Below, in pieces: positions 57,058-64,000 of a stretch of 64,000 bases of DNA (position 1 is the stretch's first letter; each line of letters starts with the position of its first letter). Position numbers and translations under genes: made by a program. A model generated the notes under the pieces. The model had not been told where the DNA came from. It worked only from the letters and a program-made list of their open reading frames with translations, and ran no database searches. The stretch covers positions 69,694 to 133,693 of the forward strand of contig LWDM01000012.1 in assembly GCA_002083525.1 (NCBI GenBank), read 5' to 3'. The DNA comes from Proteobacteria bacterium SG_bin9 (GTDB lineage Bacteria > Pseudomonadota > Alphaproteobacteria > Rhizobiales > Xanthobacteraceae).

Positions 57058-58794
57058 CTAGGCCGCTTCCGGCACCACATCATCGATGAGCGCGGCGAGA
57101 TCGCGTGCGTTGACGGCTTTGCGCACGCGCATCGTCTCGACGCGGCCGTGGATCGGCACCTCTTCGTGCGGCAGCGCGTTCTCAGGCAAGCCGGCCGTGC
57201 GGTAAACTTCCTCCGAGATCACGACCTCGCACGACAGAGTCTTGGTCAGGCCCTCCAGCCGCGAGCCGACATTGACCGGATCGCCGAGCGCGGTGAACGA
57301 CATGTGGTCGCGATAGCCGATATCGCCGACGATCACTTCGCCCGCATTGATCCCGATGCCGAAGCGGATCGGCTCGCGCAGGTCGTGCGCGAGGAAACGG
57401 TTCAACTCCTCGACATTGATGGCGATCTGCGCCGCCGCCCGGATCGCCTGCCGGCATGCGATGCGCGGATCGGCGGAGAGACCGAACAGCGCCAGAATGC
57501 CGTCGCCGACGAACTGGTTCGGGGTGCCGCCGCACGCCAGCACGCCTTGCGACACCGCACTGATGAAGCGGTTGACGATGAACACCGTGTCGAACGGCAG
57601 CCGCGTCTCGGCGAGTTTGGTGGAGCCGCGCATGTCGACGAACATGTTGACGAGATAGCGCTCCTGGCCGACGCGCGTCTCCTTGCCTTCATCCAGCAGC
57701 GACGTCTTCAGCGTCGCCGGGAACAGCGGCACAAAGGCAATGTCGTGCTCGGGGCATAGCTGGCAGGCGAGCCGGATCGCCGGATCGGAGCTCGAGCCGA
57801 CGCGCTCGAGCACGAACGTTTCGCGCTTCGATGCCTTCGGCAGCCGGGCGCAATCGCTGACCACGCGAATGCGGCAGGTCGAACAGCGGGCGCGGCCGCC
57901 GCACACGCTCGAATGCGGAATGTCGTTGCGCAAGCTCGCCTCGAGCACGCTGAGGCCCTTCTGCACCCGGATCGTCTTGCCGTCGCCATACGAGAAGCGA
58001 ATGGTGCTGCCGCGCTGCTCGCGCAGCGCCCGTGCGCCCCGCGCCGCGAGCAGACCGGCGATGACCGCGAGATAGCCGATGCAGAAATACAGCGTGATCT
58101 TGTCGAGCACGTCCTGCTGGGCCTGCGTGCCGGTCTTGGCCACCGTGCGATGCTCGGCGCGCCACTCCACCGTCTCGCTCGCCACCGTCACTTCGCGCCC
58201 GCCCTGGTAAAGGCCGAGCAGCGCCAGCGACGGCAGCAGCACGGCGGCCGCCAAGAGATACGCCGCGATCTTCGGGAAGACCGGCTTCAGCCGCAGCCAG
58301 AAGAACACGCCCATGCAGCCGTGCAGCCAGCAAACGATCAGCGCCACGTAATGCAGCGCCGCCAGGTGCGGCCAGTAGACGTAATAAGCATAGAGCGCCT
58401 GCGGATAGAGCTTTTCGTGGCCGTAGAGAGCAGCCGCGATGCGCACCCCGGAGATATGAAACATCAGCAGCAGCGGAATGCTCAAGCCCAGCGCGAGCTG
58501 AAGCGGCTCGGCAAAGCGCCAGCGGAATTCGCGGCGCCGATAGACCGACCAGAGGCCCAGCGCCATGTGGGTGAAGACGGCGCCGTAGAGAACGATCGTC
58601 AGCGGCCAGCTGCGCCAGAACGCGATCTGGTAGAGCAGGAATTCATCCATCGTTCTGATGGAGACGTTGCCCAGCGCGTGGTTGAACAGATGAGAGACAA
58701 CATAGGCAAAAAGAATGAGGCCCGAGCCAAGCTGCACCTGGCGAACGCCAATCTGTTTCCAGAATTGTCCGATGGAAGCGTCGGCGGATGCCAT
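57058..58794 (-). CDS. Membrane [2Fe-2S] class III adenylate/guanylate cyclase
   Basis: A 578-residue three-part signalling enzyme. The N-terminus (about 20-255) is a membrane domain with spaced histidines (His35, His39, His76, His113, His148, His158) like the heme-b anchor of succinate dehydrogenase. A ferredoxin domain (about 262-360) has the cluster ligands Cys298, Cys304, Cys307 and Cys344 (C-x5-C-x2-C-x36-C). The class III cyclase domain (about 378-560) has metal aspartates Asp387 (VDMRG) and Asp431 (VGDG) and the ALGDPVNVGSRLEG motif. Gln427 occupies the place of the usual substrate-selecting Lys. It probably makes cAMP in response to redox state or electron flow (inference). Confidence 0.88.
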   Translation of the reverse strand: MASADASIGQFWKQIGVRQVQLGSGLILFAYVVSHLFNHALGNVSIRTMDEFLLYQIAFWRSWPLTIVLYGAVFTHMALGLWSVYRRREFRWRFAEPLQLALGLSIPLLLMFHISGVRIAAALYGHEKLYPQALYAYYVYWPHLAALHYVALIVCWLHGCMGVFFWLRLKPVFPKIAAYLLAAAVLLPSLALLGLYQGGREVTVASETVEWRAEHRTVAKTGTQAQQDVLDKITLYFCIGYLAVIAGLLAARGARALREQRGSTIRFSYGDGKTIRVQKGLSVLEASLRNDIPHSSVCGGRARCSTCRIRVVSDCARLPKASKRETFVLERVGSSSDPAIRLACQLCPEHDIAFVPLFPATLKTSLLDEGKETRVGQERYLVNMFVDMRGSTKLAETRLPFDTVFIVNRFISAVSQGVLACGGTPNQFVGDGILALFGLSADPRIACRQAIRAAAQIAINVEELNRFLAHDLREPIRFGIGINAGEVIVGDIGYRDHMSFTALGDPVNVGSRLEGLTKTLSCEVVISEEVYRTAGLPENALPHEEVPIHGRVETMRVRKAVNARDLAALIDDVVPEAA

Positions 58795-58873
58795 GACAAG
58801 CGACTCTGACGAATGAACCGCATGCTAATGCAGGTTCGGCGCTCGCGCCAAGGCCAAAGCAGCCCAGCCGCTG

Positions 58874-59239
58874 TCAACCAGCCTTCACAAAGTACGGCAC
58901 CGTCTTGCCGAGAAACGGCTTGAAGCGCGCCATCACCGTGTCGCCGATGGCGAGCGCCGGATCGCCGTGCGCCATCATGCGGAAGCCTTCCTCCGTATCG
59001 ACCAGCACGATCTTGTACGGCACGTCGCCCTTGGCTTCCGGCACCGGCGCGCGATGCACGAGCGTCTCGGCGTAGACCTTGCCCTTCCCGCTCGCCGGCT
59101 TCGATACCGGATCGGCCGCGCCGCAGGACGGACAGAACTGGCGGCGGAAGTACCAGGCGGACTTGCACGCCGGGCACGCCTGATAGGCAATCGCCTCGGT
59201 GCCGCCGGTCCAGTCGGCTGCAAATGCTGGCGTGCTCAT
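58874..59239 (-). CDS. DUF35 zinc-ribbon OB-fold protein
   Basis: A 121-residue partner protein with a four-cysteine zinc ribbon (CPACKSAWYFRRQFCPSC, about 22-39) and an OB-fold (about 50-121). DUF35 proteins bind acyl-CoA and form complexes with thiolase-like enzymes, as ChsH2 with Ltp2 in steroid side-chain degradation. Its ATG overlaps the stop of the thiolase gene (TGATG), so the two should be made in equal amounts and act together. Confidence 0.92.
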   Translation of the reverse strand: MSTPAFAADWTGGTEAIAYQACPACKSAWYFRRQFCPSCGAADPVSKPASGKGKVYAETLVHRAPVPEAKGDVPYKIVLVDTEEGFRMMAHGDPALAIGDTVMARFKPFLGKTVPYFVKAG

Positions 59240-60372
59240 CAGACCTTCTCCAGAAACATGCTGACGTGCGACGACAGCACGCCGCCGTCGCCATGCAGCA
59301 GCGCCAGCGAGGCATCCTTGACCTGCCGCTTGCCGGCGCGGCCGGTCATCTGCAGGTGCGTTTCGGCGACATGCGCCATCGCGCCGCCGACGCCGCAGTG
59401 GCCGTAGCTGAGCAGCCCGCCATGCGTGTTCATCGGCAGCGCGCCTTTGATGCCGAAGTCGCCGTTGCGCGCGCGGGCTGCCGCCTCGCCGCGCTTGGCT
59501 AACCCGAGATCCTCGATCAGCATCGCCAGCGTGATGGTGAAGCTGTCATAGATCGCGGCGTAGCGCACGTCCTTGGTGGCGATGCCGCGCGTTTCCTTGG
59601 CCCGTGCCAGCGCAGGCGCCGCGCCGAGATCGGCCAGCGCCGGCGCCGTCGTCACATATTGATGCGTGTGCGCCTGCCCGGCGCCGATCACCTTCACGCC
59701 GTGCTTGCTGGTGTCGTCGCGGCTGATGACGAACGCCGCCCCGCCGTCGGACACCGGGCAACAGTCGAGCAGCTTCAGCGGCGTCGCGATCGGCTTCGAT
59801 GCCATCACGTCGGCGACGGTGATCGGCTCGTGAAACTGCGCGCCGGGATGGGCGAGCGCATGCTCGCGCATCAGGACCGCCAGCACCGCCAAGTCTTCCT
59901 CGGTCACGCCATGCTCATGCATGTAGCGCGACGCGACGAGGCCGTAATACGCCGGAATGGTCGGCCCGAGCGGCACCTCGTACTGCGGATGGCCGACTTG
60001 CGCGAGCGACTGCACGGCCGCGTCGCGCGTCTGCCCGGTGACGCGGTTCTCACCCGCAACGACGAGAATGTTCTTCGCCTGACCCGCGCCGACCAGAATG
60101 TGCGCCAGCATGGTCATCGCCATACCGGTGCCGCCGCCGACCTGCACCGCATGCGCATACTTCGGCTGGATGCCGAAGTGCTCGGCGAACACCGTCGCCA
60201 GCATGATGTGCGGCTGCACCGTCGAGTAGCCGCAGAGAATGCCGTCGATATCGCGGCGTTCAAGGCCCGCATCGGCAACGGCCTGCTCGGCCGCCATGCT
60301 CATGAGGTCGAGCGTCGAACAACCCTCATGTTTGCCGAACGGTGTGAGGCCGACGCCCGTAATGAAACTCAT
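59239..60372 (-). CDS. Thiolase-like protein (SCP2/Ltp2 type) lacking the usual catalytic Cys
   Basis: A 377-residue thiolase-fold protein. It has VGLTPFGKHEG at the start, and the late GHCGVGGAMAHVAETHLQM histidine motif. At the position of the nucleophilic cysteine the sequence reads HAVQVGGGTGMAM (about 74-86), so that Cys is missing. The second catalytic Cys motif near the C-terminus is also absent. This fits the Ltp2-type retro-aldolase branch, not a true thiolase. It is translationally coupled to the DUF35 gene and lies downstream of the Bug and ligase genes. Confidence 0.88.
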   Translation of the reverse strand: MSFITGVGLTPFGKHEGCSTLDLMSMAAEQAVADAGLERRDIDGILCGYSTVQPHIMLATVFAEHFGIQPKYAHAVQVGGGTGMAMTMLAHILVGAGQAKNILVVAGENRVTGQTRDAAVQSLAQVGHPQYEVPLGPTIPAYYGLVASRYMHEHGVTEEDLAVLAVLMREHALAHPGAQFHEPITVADVMASKPIATPLKLLDCCPVSDGGAAFVISRDDTSKHGVKVIGAGQAHTHQYVTTAPALADLGAAPALARAKETRGIATKDVRYAAIYDSFTITLAMLIEDLGLAKRGEAAARARNGDFGIKGALPMNTHGGLLSYGHCGVGGAMAHVAETHLQMTGRAGKRQVKDASLALLHGDGGVLSSHVSMFLEKV

Positions 60373-60379
60373 CGGCGCA

Positions 60380-61351
60380 TCATTCCGATTTGATGTTGGT
60401 TTCGCGGATCAGCTTGCCCCAGGCATCGGTCTCGGCCTTGAGCAGATTGCGCAGTTCAGCCGGGCCGCCGGTCAGCATCGTGACGCCGCGTTCGGCGACT
60501 TTCGCCTTCAGATCCTTGTCCTCGGTCGCGGTACGCAACGCCTGTGCGAGACGATCGACGACCGGCTGCGGCGTGTTTGCCGGCACGAACAGGCCCTGCC
60601 AGAACACGGCGCGGAATCCCTTGAACGTGTTGGCGACCGGCGGCACGTCCGGTTTGAGTGCGATCGGCTCGGCCGAGGTGACCGCCAGAATCTTCGCGTC
60701 GCCCTTCTCCGTCGCCGGGACCGCGTCGAGCGGCGTCGCGAACGTGCCGTCGAGACGGTCGGCAAAGATGTCGATGATGGTCGGCGCCGCGCCCTTGTAC
60801 GGCACGTGCACCATCTGCACGCCGGCCTGCCGGTTGAACATCTCGAGGATGAGATGGTTGACTGCGCCGTTGCCCGAACTGCCGATGTTGAGCTGCCCCG
60901 GCTTCGACTTCGCATAGGCGATGAATTCGGCGAGGTTCTGCGCCGGGATGCCCTTCTTCACGAGCAGCATGAACGGCGTTTCGTAGGCGAGGCCGATCGG
61001 CGAAAGCTCCGCCATCGGATTCTTGGGCGTCAGCGTCGGCTGCAACGCCGGATTGATTGCAAGCGACGTCGTCCCCATCAGCAGCGTGTAGCCGTCCGGC
61101 TCCGCCTGCGCGACGGCGGTGGACGCAACTGCCGTGCCTGCACCAGGGCGGTTCTCGACCACGATCGGCTGGCCGAGTTCCTTGCTCATGCGATCGCCGA
61201 GCACGCGCGTCATCACATCGGTCAGGCCACCGGCGGCGTAGCCCACGATGAGACGAACGGGTCTATTGGGATAAGGGGCCTGCGCCGTTGCACTCTCCGC
61301 AACGATGCAGCATGCCAGCGCTGCGAGCATCAGCCGCAATGACCTGCTCAT
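60380..61351 (-). CDS. Bug family solute-binding protein (copy 1)
   Basis: A 323-residue periplasmic binding protein of the TctC/Bug family: signal peptide about 7-23, then YPNRPVRLIVGYAAGGLTD, and SSGNGAVNHLILEMFNRQAG and VPYKGAAPTIIDI in the ligand-binding part. ATG 61351 follows GGGAGGA. No tctA or tctB is adjacent, so it is an orphan receptor. It is clearly paralogous to the next gene. Its place among CoA-dependent enzymes suggests the ligand is a carboxylate degraded by them. Confidence 0.93.
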   Translation of the reverse strand: MSRSLRLMLAALACCIVAESATAQAPYPNRPVRLIVGYAAGGLTDVMTRVLGDRMSKELGQPIVVENRPGAGTAVASTAVAQAEPDGYTLLMGTTSLAINPALQPTLTPKNPMAELSPIGLAYETPFMLLVKKGIPAQNLAEFIAYAKSKPGQLNIGSSGNGAVNHLILEMFNRQAGVQMVHVPYKGAAPTIIDIFADRLDGTFATPLDAVPATEKGDAKILAVTSAEPIALKPDVPPVANTFKGFRAVFWQGLFVPANTPQPVVDRLAQALRTATEDKDLKAKVAERGVTMLTGGPAELRNLLKAETDAWGKLIRETNIKSE

Positions 61352-61379
61352 GTAATCCTCCCGTTCTTGTTGTTGCGCG

Positions 61380-62363
61380 TCACTCGCCGCGAATGTTTGC
61401 GTCGCGGATCAGCTTGCCCCAGACTTCGGTTTCGGACGCGAGCAGATCGCGCAGCGTGTCGGACCCGCCGTTGAGCATGGTGACGCCACGCTCCGCCGCC
61501 TTCGCCTTCAGCTCCGGATCGGAGGTCGCAGCCGACAACGCCTTCGTCAGCGTCGCGACGATCGGCGCCGGCGTATTCGCCGGGACGAACAGGCCGGTCC
61601 AGAACACGCCGCGGAAGCCGGGCATCGTCTTCGCAATCGGCTCCAGCTCCGGCTTCAGTTTGATCGGCTCCGTCGACGACACGGCGATCGCCTTGCCGTC
61701 GCCGCGCTCCAGCGCAGGCGATGCATCGACCGGCGTCGCGAATGCGCCGTCCAGACGTCCGGCGATGATATCGAGCGTCATCGGCGCCGCGCCGCGATAC
61801 GGCACATGGGTCGTTTGCACGCCCGCGCGATTATTGAACAGTTCGAGCACGAGATGACTGCTGGAGCCGTTCCCCGCGCTGCCCATGTTGAGCTTACCCG
61901 GATTGGCCTTCGCGTAGGCGATCAGCTCCGCCACATTGTTCACCGGAACGTTCTTGGCCATCAGCAGATAGAACGGCGACTCGATCGCCGGGCCAATGGG
62001 CATCAGCTCGGTCATCGGATTTTTCGGCGTCAGCTTCGGCGACAGTGCCGGATTGATCGCCAGACTCACTGTGCCGAACAGCACCGTGTAGCCATCCGGA
62101 TCGGACTGCGCGACGAAAGTCGATGCGACTGCCGTGCCTGCGCCCGGCTTGTTCTCGATCACGATCGACTGACCAAGTTCCTTGGCCATGACTTCGGAGA
62201 TGCTGCGCGCCATCTGGTCGTTGATGCCACCCGGCGCATAGCCGACGATCAGACGCACGGGGCGATTTGGAAACGGCGCCTGCGCCGATGCGCTCGCGAA
62301 CGTCGCGATACACGCAATGGCTGCAATCGCAAGCCGTAACGGCAGTCTGTTGCCCCTGATCAC
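61380..62363 (-). CDS. Bug family solute-binding protein (copy 2)
   Basis: A 327-residue paralogue of the preceding Bug gene, sharing long near-identical stretches (for example NRPVRLIVGYA, SLAINPAL, LTPKNPM, ERGVTML and GLFVPANTP). Signal peptide about 8-28. The start is a GTG at 62363 with GGAGAG upstream. The gap to copy 1 is 28 bases. The two probably arose by tandem duplication and may bind related acids. No permease genes are adjacent. Confidence 0.93.
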   Translation of the reverse strand: MIRGNRLPLRLAIAAIACIATFASASAQAPFPNRPVRLIVGYAPGGINDQMARSISEVMAKELGQSIVIENKPGAGTAVASTFVAQSDPDGYTVLFGTVSLAINPALSPKLTPKNPMTELMPIGPAIESPFYLLMAKNVPVNNVAELIAYAKANPGKLNMGSAGNGSSSHLVLELFNNRAGVQTTHVPYRGAAPMTLDIIAGRLDGAFATPVDASPALERGDGKAIAVSSTEPIKLKPELEPIAKTMPGFRGVFWTGLFVPANTPAPIVATLTKALSAATSDPELKAKAAERGVTMLNGGSDTLRDLLASETEVWGKLIRDANIRGE

Positions 62364-62393
62364 GTCATCTCTCCCTGTTTTGCTTGCCTGTTG

Positions 62394-63929
62394 TTATTTC
62401 TTTGCGCCGAACATCTGGCGCAGTTCGGTTTTCAGCACCTTGCCGTAATTGTTTTTCGGAAGCGAGGCCAAATAGACGTACTGCTTCGGCCGCTTGAAGC
62501 GCGCAATTGACGCAAGGCAATGCGCATCGAGCATTGTGTCGTCAGGCGTAACTCCGTCTGCAAGCACGACGCAGGCAACGACGTTCTCACCCCACTCCGG
62601 ATCGGCCACACCGATCACCGAGACCTCGCGCACGGCGTCATGCGTGAGCAGAGCCTCTTCGACCTCGCGCGGATAGATGTTGGTGCCGCCAGAAATGATC
62701 ACGTCCTTCGAGCGATCGGACAGCGTGAGGAAACCGTCGGCGTCGAGACGTCCGACATCGCCGGTGCGCAGCCAACCGTCCTTCAGCGTGTTCGCGGTCG
62801 CTTCCGGATTGTTCCAGTAGCCGAGCATCACCGGCGTGCCGCGCGCTTCGATCTCGCCGTTCTCGCCGGGCGGCAGAACTTTTCCGTCTGCATCGGTGAT
62901 GCGCACTTCGATCGCACTGTGCGCCGCGCCGACGGACGCAAGCCGTTCGAGGTAGCGCGGGTGACTCGTCTGCTGATGCCAGTGGCGCGACAGCGCCGTG
63001 ATCGTCATCGGCGACTCACCCTGCCCGTAAATCTGCACGAAGCGCGGGCCCATCACCGCCATCGCCTCGCGTATATCGGCGAGATACATCGGCCCACCGC
63101 CGTAGACGATGGTGCGAATGCCGTCGCCGTTTGCGCCTTTCGCTTTCGCGACCTCGACGAGACGCTTCACCATGGTCGGTGCCGCGAACATCGAGACGTT
63201 GCCGAGTTGTTTGCCGAGCGTCAGCACCTCGGCGGGATCGAAGCCACCGGACTCCGGCACGACGTGACGAGAACCGGCCCGCACGTGAATGAAATTGTAG
63301 AGACCGGCGCCATGCGACAGCGGCGCGGCGTACAGCGCGTGGTCATGCGCGAAGACGGAGTCGACATCGGAGAGATAGCAGAGTGACGCGGCGATGAGGT
63401 TGCCGTGGCTGAGCATCACGCCCTTCGGCCGTCCGGTGGTGCCGGAGGTGTAGAACAGCCACGCAAGATCGTCGATGCCGCGCGAAAAAGGTTGCGGCAT
63501 TCCTGCGCCAGCGCGCGCCTTGATGTAGCCATCGCTTTCCACGTCGAACAGGCGCGTCACAGGATTGCCGCTACTTAAAATCTCGCTCAGCGCGTCCTTG
63601 GTCTCGCCCGCGACGATGGTCAGGTTCGCGCCGGAGTTCTCGACGATCCACAGCGCCTCGCGCGCATGCAGCTTGGCGTTGATCGGCACGGCAACAGCCC
63701 CAGCCCACCAGATGCCGTACGCGCATTCGAGATACGACGTGGCGTTGCTCATAAAGAGCGCGACGCGATCGCCGGGCATGATGCCGTGCGCGTCGCGCAG
63801 ATGCGCGGCAATCGCCGATGCCCGCCGCGCGAACTCGGCGTAATCGGCATCGACGGCTTCGCCCGTCATCAGCGCAGGCGATTGCGGGTAGAGCCGCGCG
63901 GACGCGGCGAGCCACTCGGCGATGTTCAT
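62394..63929 (-). CDS. Acyl-CoA ligase (AMP-binding, class I adenylate-forming)
   Basis: A 511-residue enzyme that activates a carboxylic acid to its CoA thioester through an acyl-AMP. The P-loop-like motif LFYTSGTTGRPKGVMLSHGN (about 172-191), the middle motif YGQGESPMT, GWLRTGDVGRLDADGF and the C-terminal KTELRQMF region with the catalytic Lys (NNYGKVLK) are present. It is the first clear gene here of a minus-strand operon with the two Bug proteins and the thiolase/DUF35 pair. The substrate is unknown but is probably the acid bound by the Bug proteins. Confidence 0.93.
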   Translation of the reverse strand: MNIAEWLAASARLYPQSPALMTGEAVDADYAEFARRASAIAAHLRDAHGIMPGDRVALFMSNATSYLECAYGIWWAGAVAVPINAKLHAREALWIVENSGANLTIVAGETKDALSEILSSGNPVTRLFDVESDGYIKARAGAGMPQPFSRGIDDLAWLFYTSGTTGRPKGVMLSHGNLIAASLCYLSDVDSVFAHDHALYAAPLSHGAGLYNFIHVRAGSRHVVPESGGFDPAEVLTLGKQLGNVSMFAAPTMVKRLVEVAKAKGANGDGIRTIVYGGGPMYLADIREAMAVMGPRFVQIYGQGESPMTITALSRHWHQQTSHPRYLERLASVGAAHSAIEVRITDADGKVLPPGENGEIEARGTPVMLGYWNNPEATANTLKDGWLRTGDVGRLDADGFLTLSDRSKDVIISGGTNIYPREVEEALLTHDAVREVSVIGVADPEWGENVVACVVLADGVTPDDTMLDAHCLASIARFKRPKQYVYLASLPKNNYGKVLKTELRQMFGAKK

Positions 63930-63951
63930 CGCGTCTGGTTACTTCGATGAG

Positions 63952-64000
63952 TTACTTGGCGGGCTCGAGCACCGTGACGTAGTTGGCGACGGCTGCGCCG
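63952..64000 (-). CDS. C-terminal end of an upstream gene (partial)
   Basis: Sixteen codons ending ANYVTVLEPAK before TAA at 63952-63954, 23 bases before the ligase start and on the same strand. The open frame is consistent with a coding end, but the fragment is too short to name. It is probably the next gene of the same catabolic operon. Confidence 0.45.
   Translation of the reverse strand, partial: GAAVANYVTVLEPAK

Overview
The window is a GC-rich alphaproteobacterial chromosome segment. It most resembles the order Hyphomicrobiales (Rhizobiales), and within it the Bradyrhizobium/Rhodopseudomonas/Afipia group. The clues are a Ros/MucR regulator, a SigF/NrsF stress module, the TIGR03808/TIGR03809 pair, DUF5330, DUF2336 and DUF6456 proteins, and many Bug-type solute-binding proteins and CoA-linked catabolic genes. 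No rRNA, tRNA, insertion sequence, phage gene or CRISPR array was found.

Layout. 1-5309: a DivJ/PleC-like sensor kinase (cut by the window edge), SufE, a translationally coupled pair (DnaA domain IV-like HTH regulator plus DUF6456 protein), a MucR gene interrupted by an in-frame amber codon, and a membrane protein. 5678-15138: a GT39 glycosyltransferase, class II aldolase, CvpA, an M20 dipeptidase, a two-gene MBOAT/AlgJ-type O-acetylation module, and a HerA-like ATPase. 15754-17960: DUF4332 followed by the folate operon folP-folB-folK. 18060-27464: the methylmalonyl-CoA mutase locus (mutA, a GFA protein, scpA), a TctCBA tricarboxylate transporter, the mutase chaperone meaB, and pcp. 27541-29204: the convergent TIGR03808/TIGR03809 pair.

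29423-38079, all on the minus strand, is the most unusual part. It holds an ECF sigma factor, an overlapping membrane anti-sigma factor, a secreted subtilase, an OmpA-type peptidoglycan-binding protein, an exported TPR-caspase and an exported diheme cytochrome c ending in a DUF4384 domain. Four of the six carry signal peptides and the anti-sigma factor spans the membrane, so this looks like an envelope stress or proteolysis system. The caspase gene has clearly lower GC than its neighbours, and its TPR array grew by nested tandem duplication. The anti-sigma periplasmic domain looks like a subtilase propeptide, which suggests a link between the protease and sigma release.

38478-43104: a GGDEF diguanylate cyclase, a DUF2336 protein, and the sigF-nrsF operon with a candidate self-recognised promoter. 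43260-54011: enoyl-CoA hydratase, a low-GC orphan, an acetyl-CoA hydrolase/CoA-transferase, TolC facing an HME-type RND pump and its adaptor, and a CoA-transferase. 54011-64000: an M20 amidohydrolase, a GMC oxidoreductase, a membrane [2Fe-2S] adenylate cyclase, then a CoA-dependent catabolic operon (AMP-ligase, two paralogous Bug proteins, a thiolase-like enzyme with a DUF35 partner). The operon continues past the right edge.
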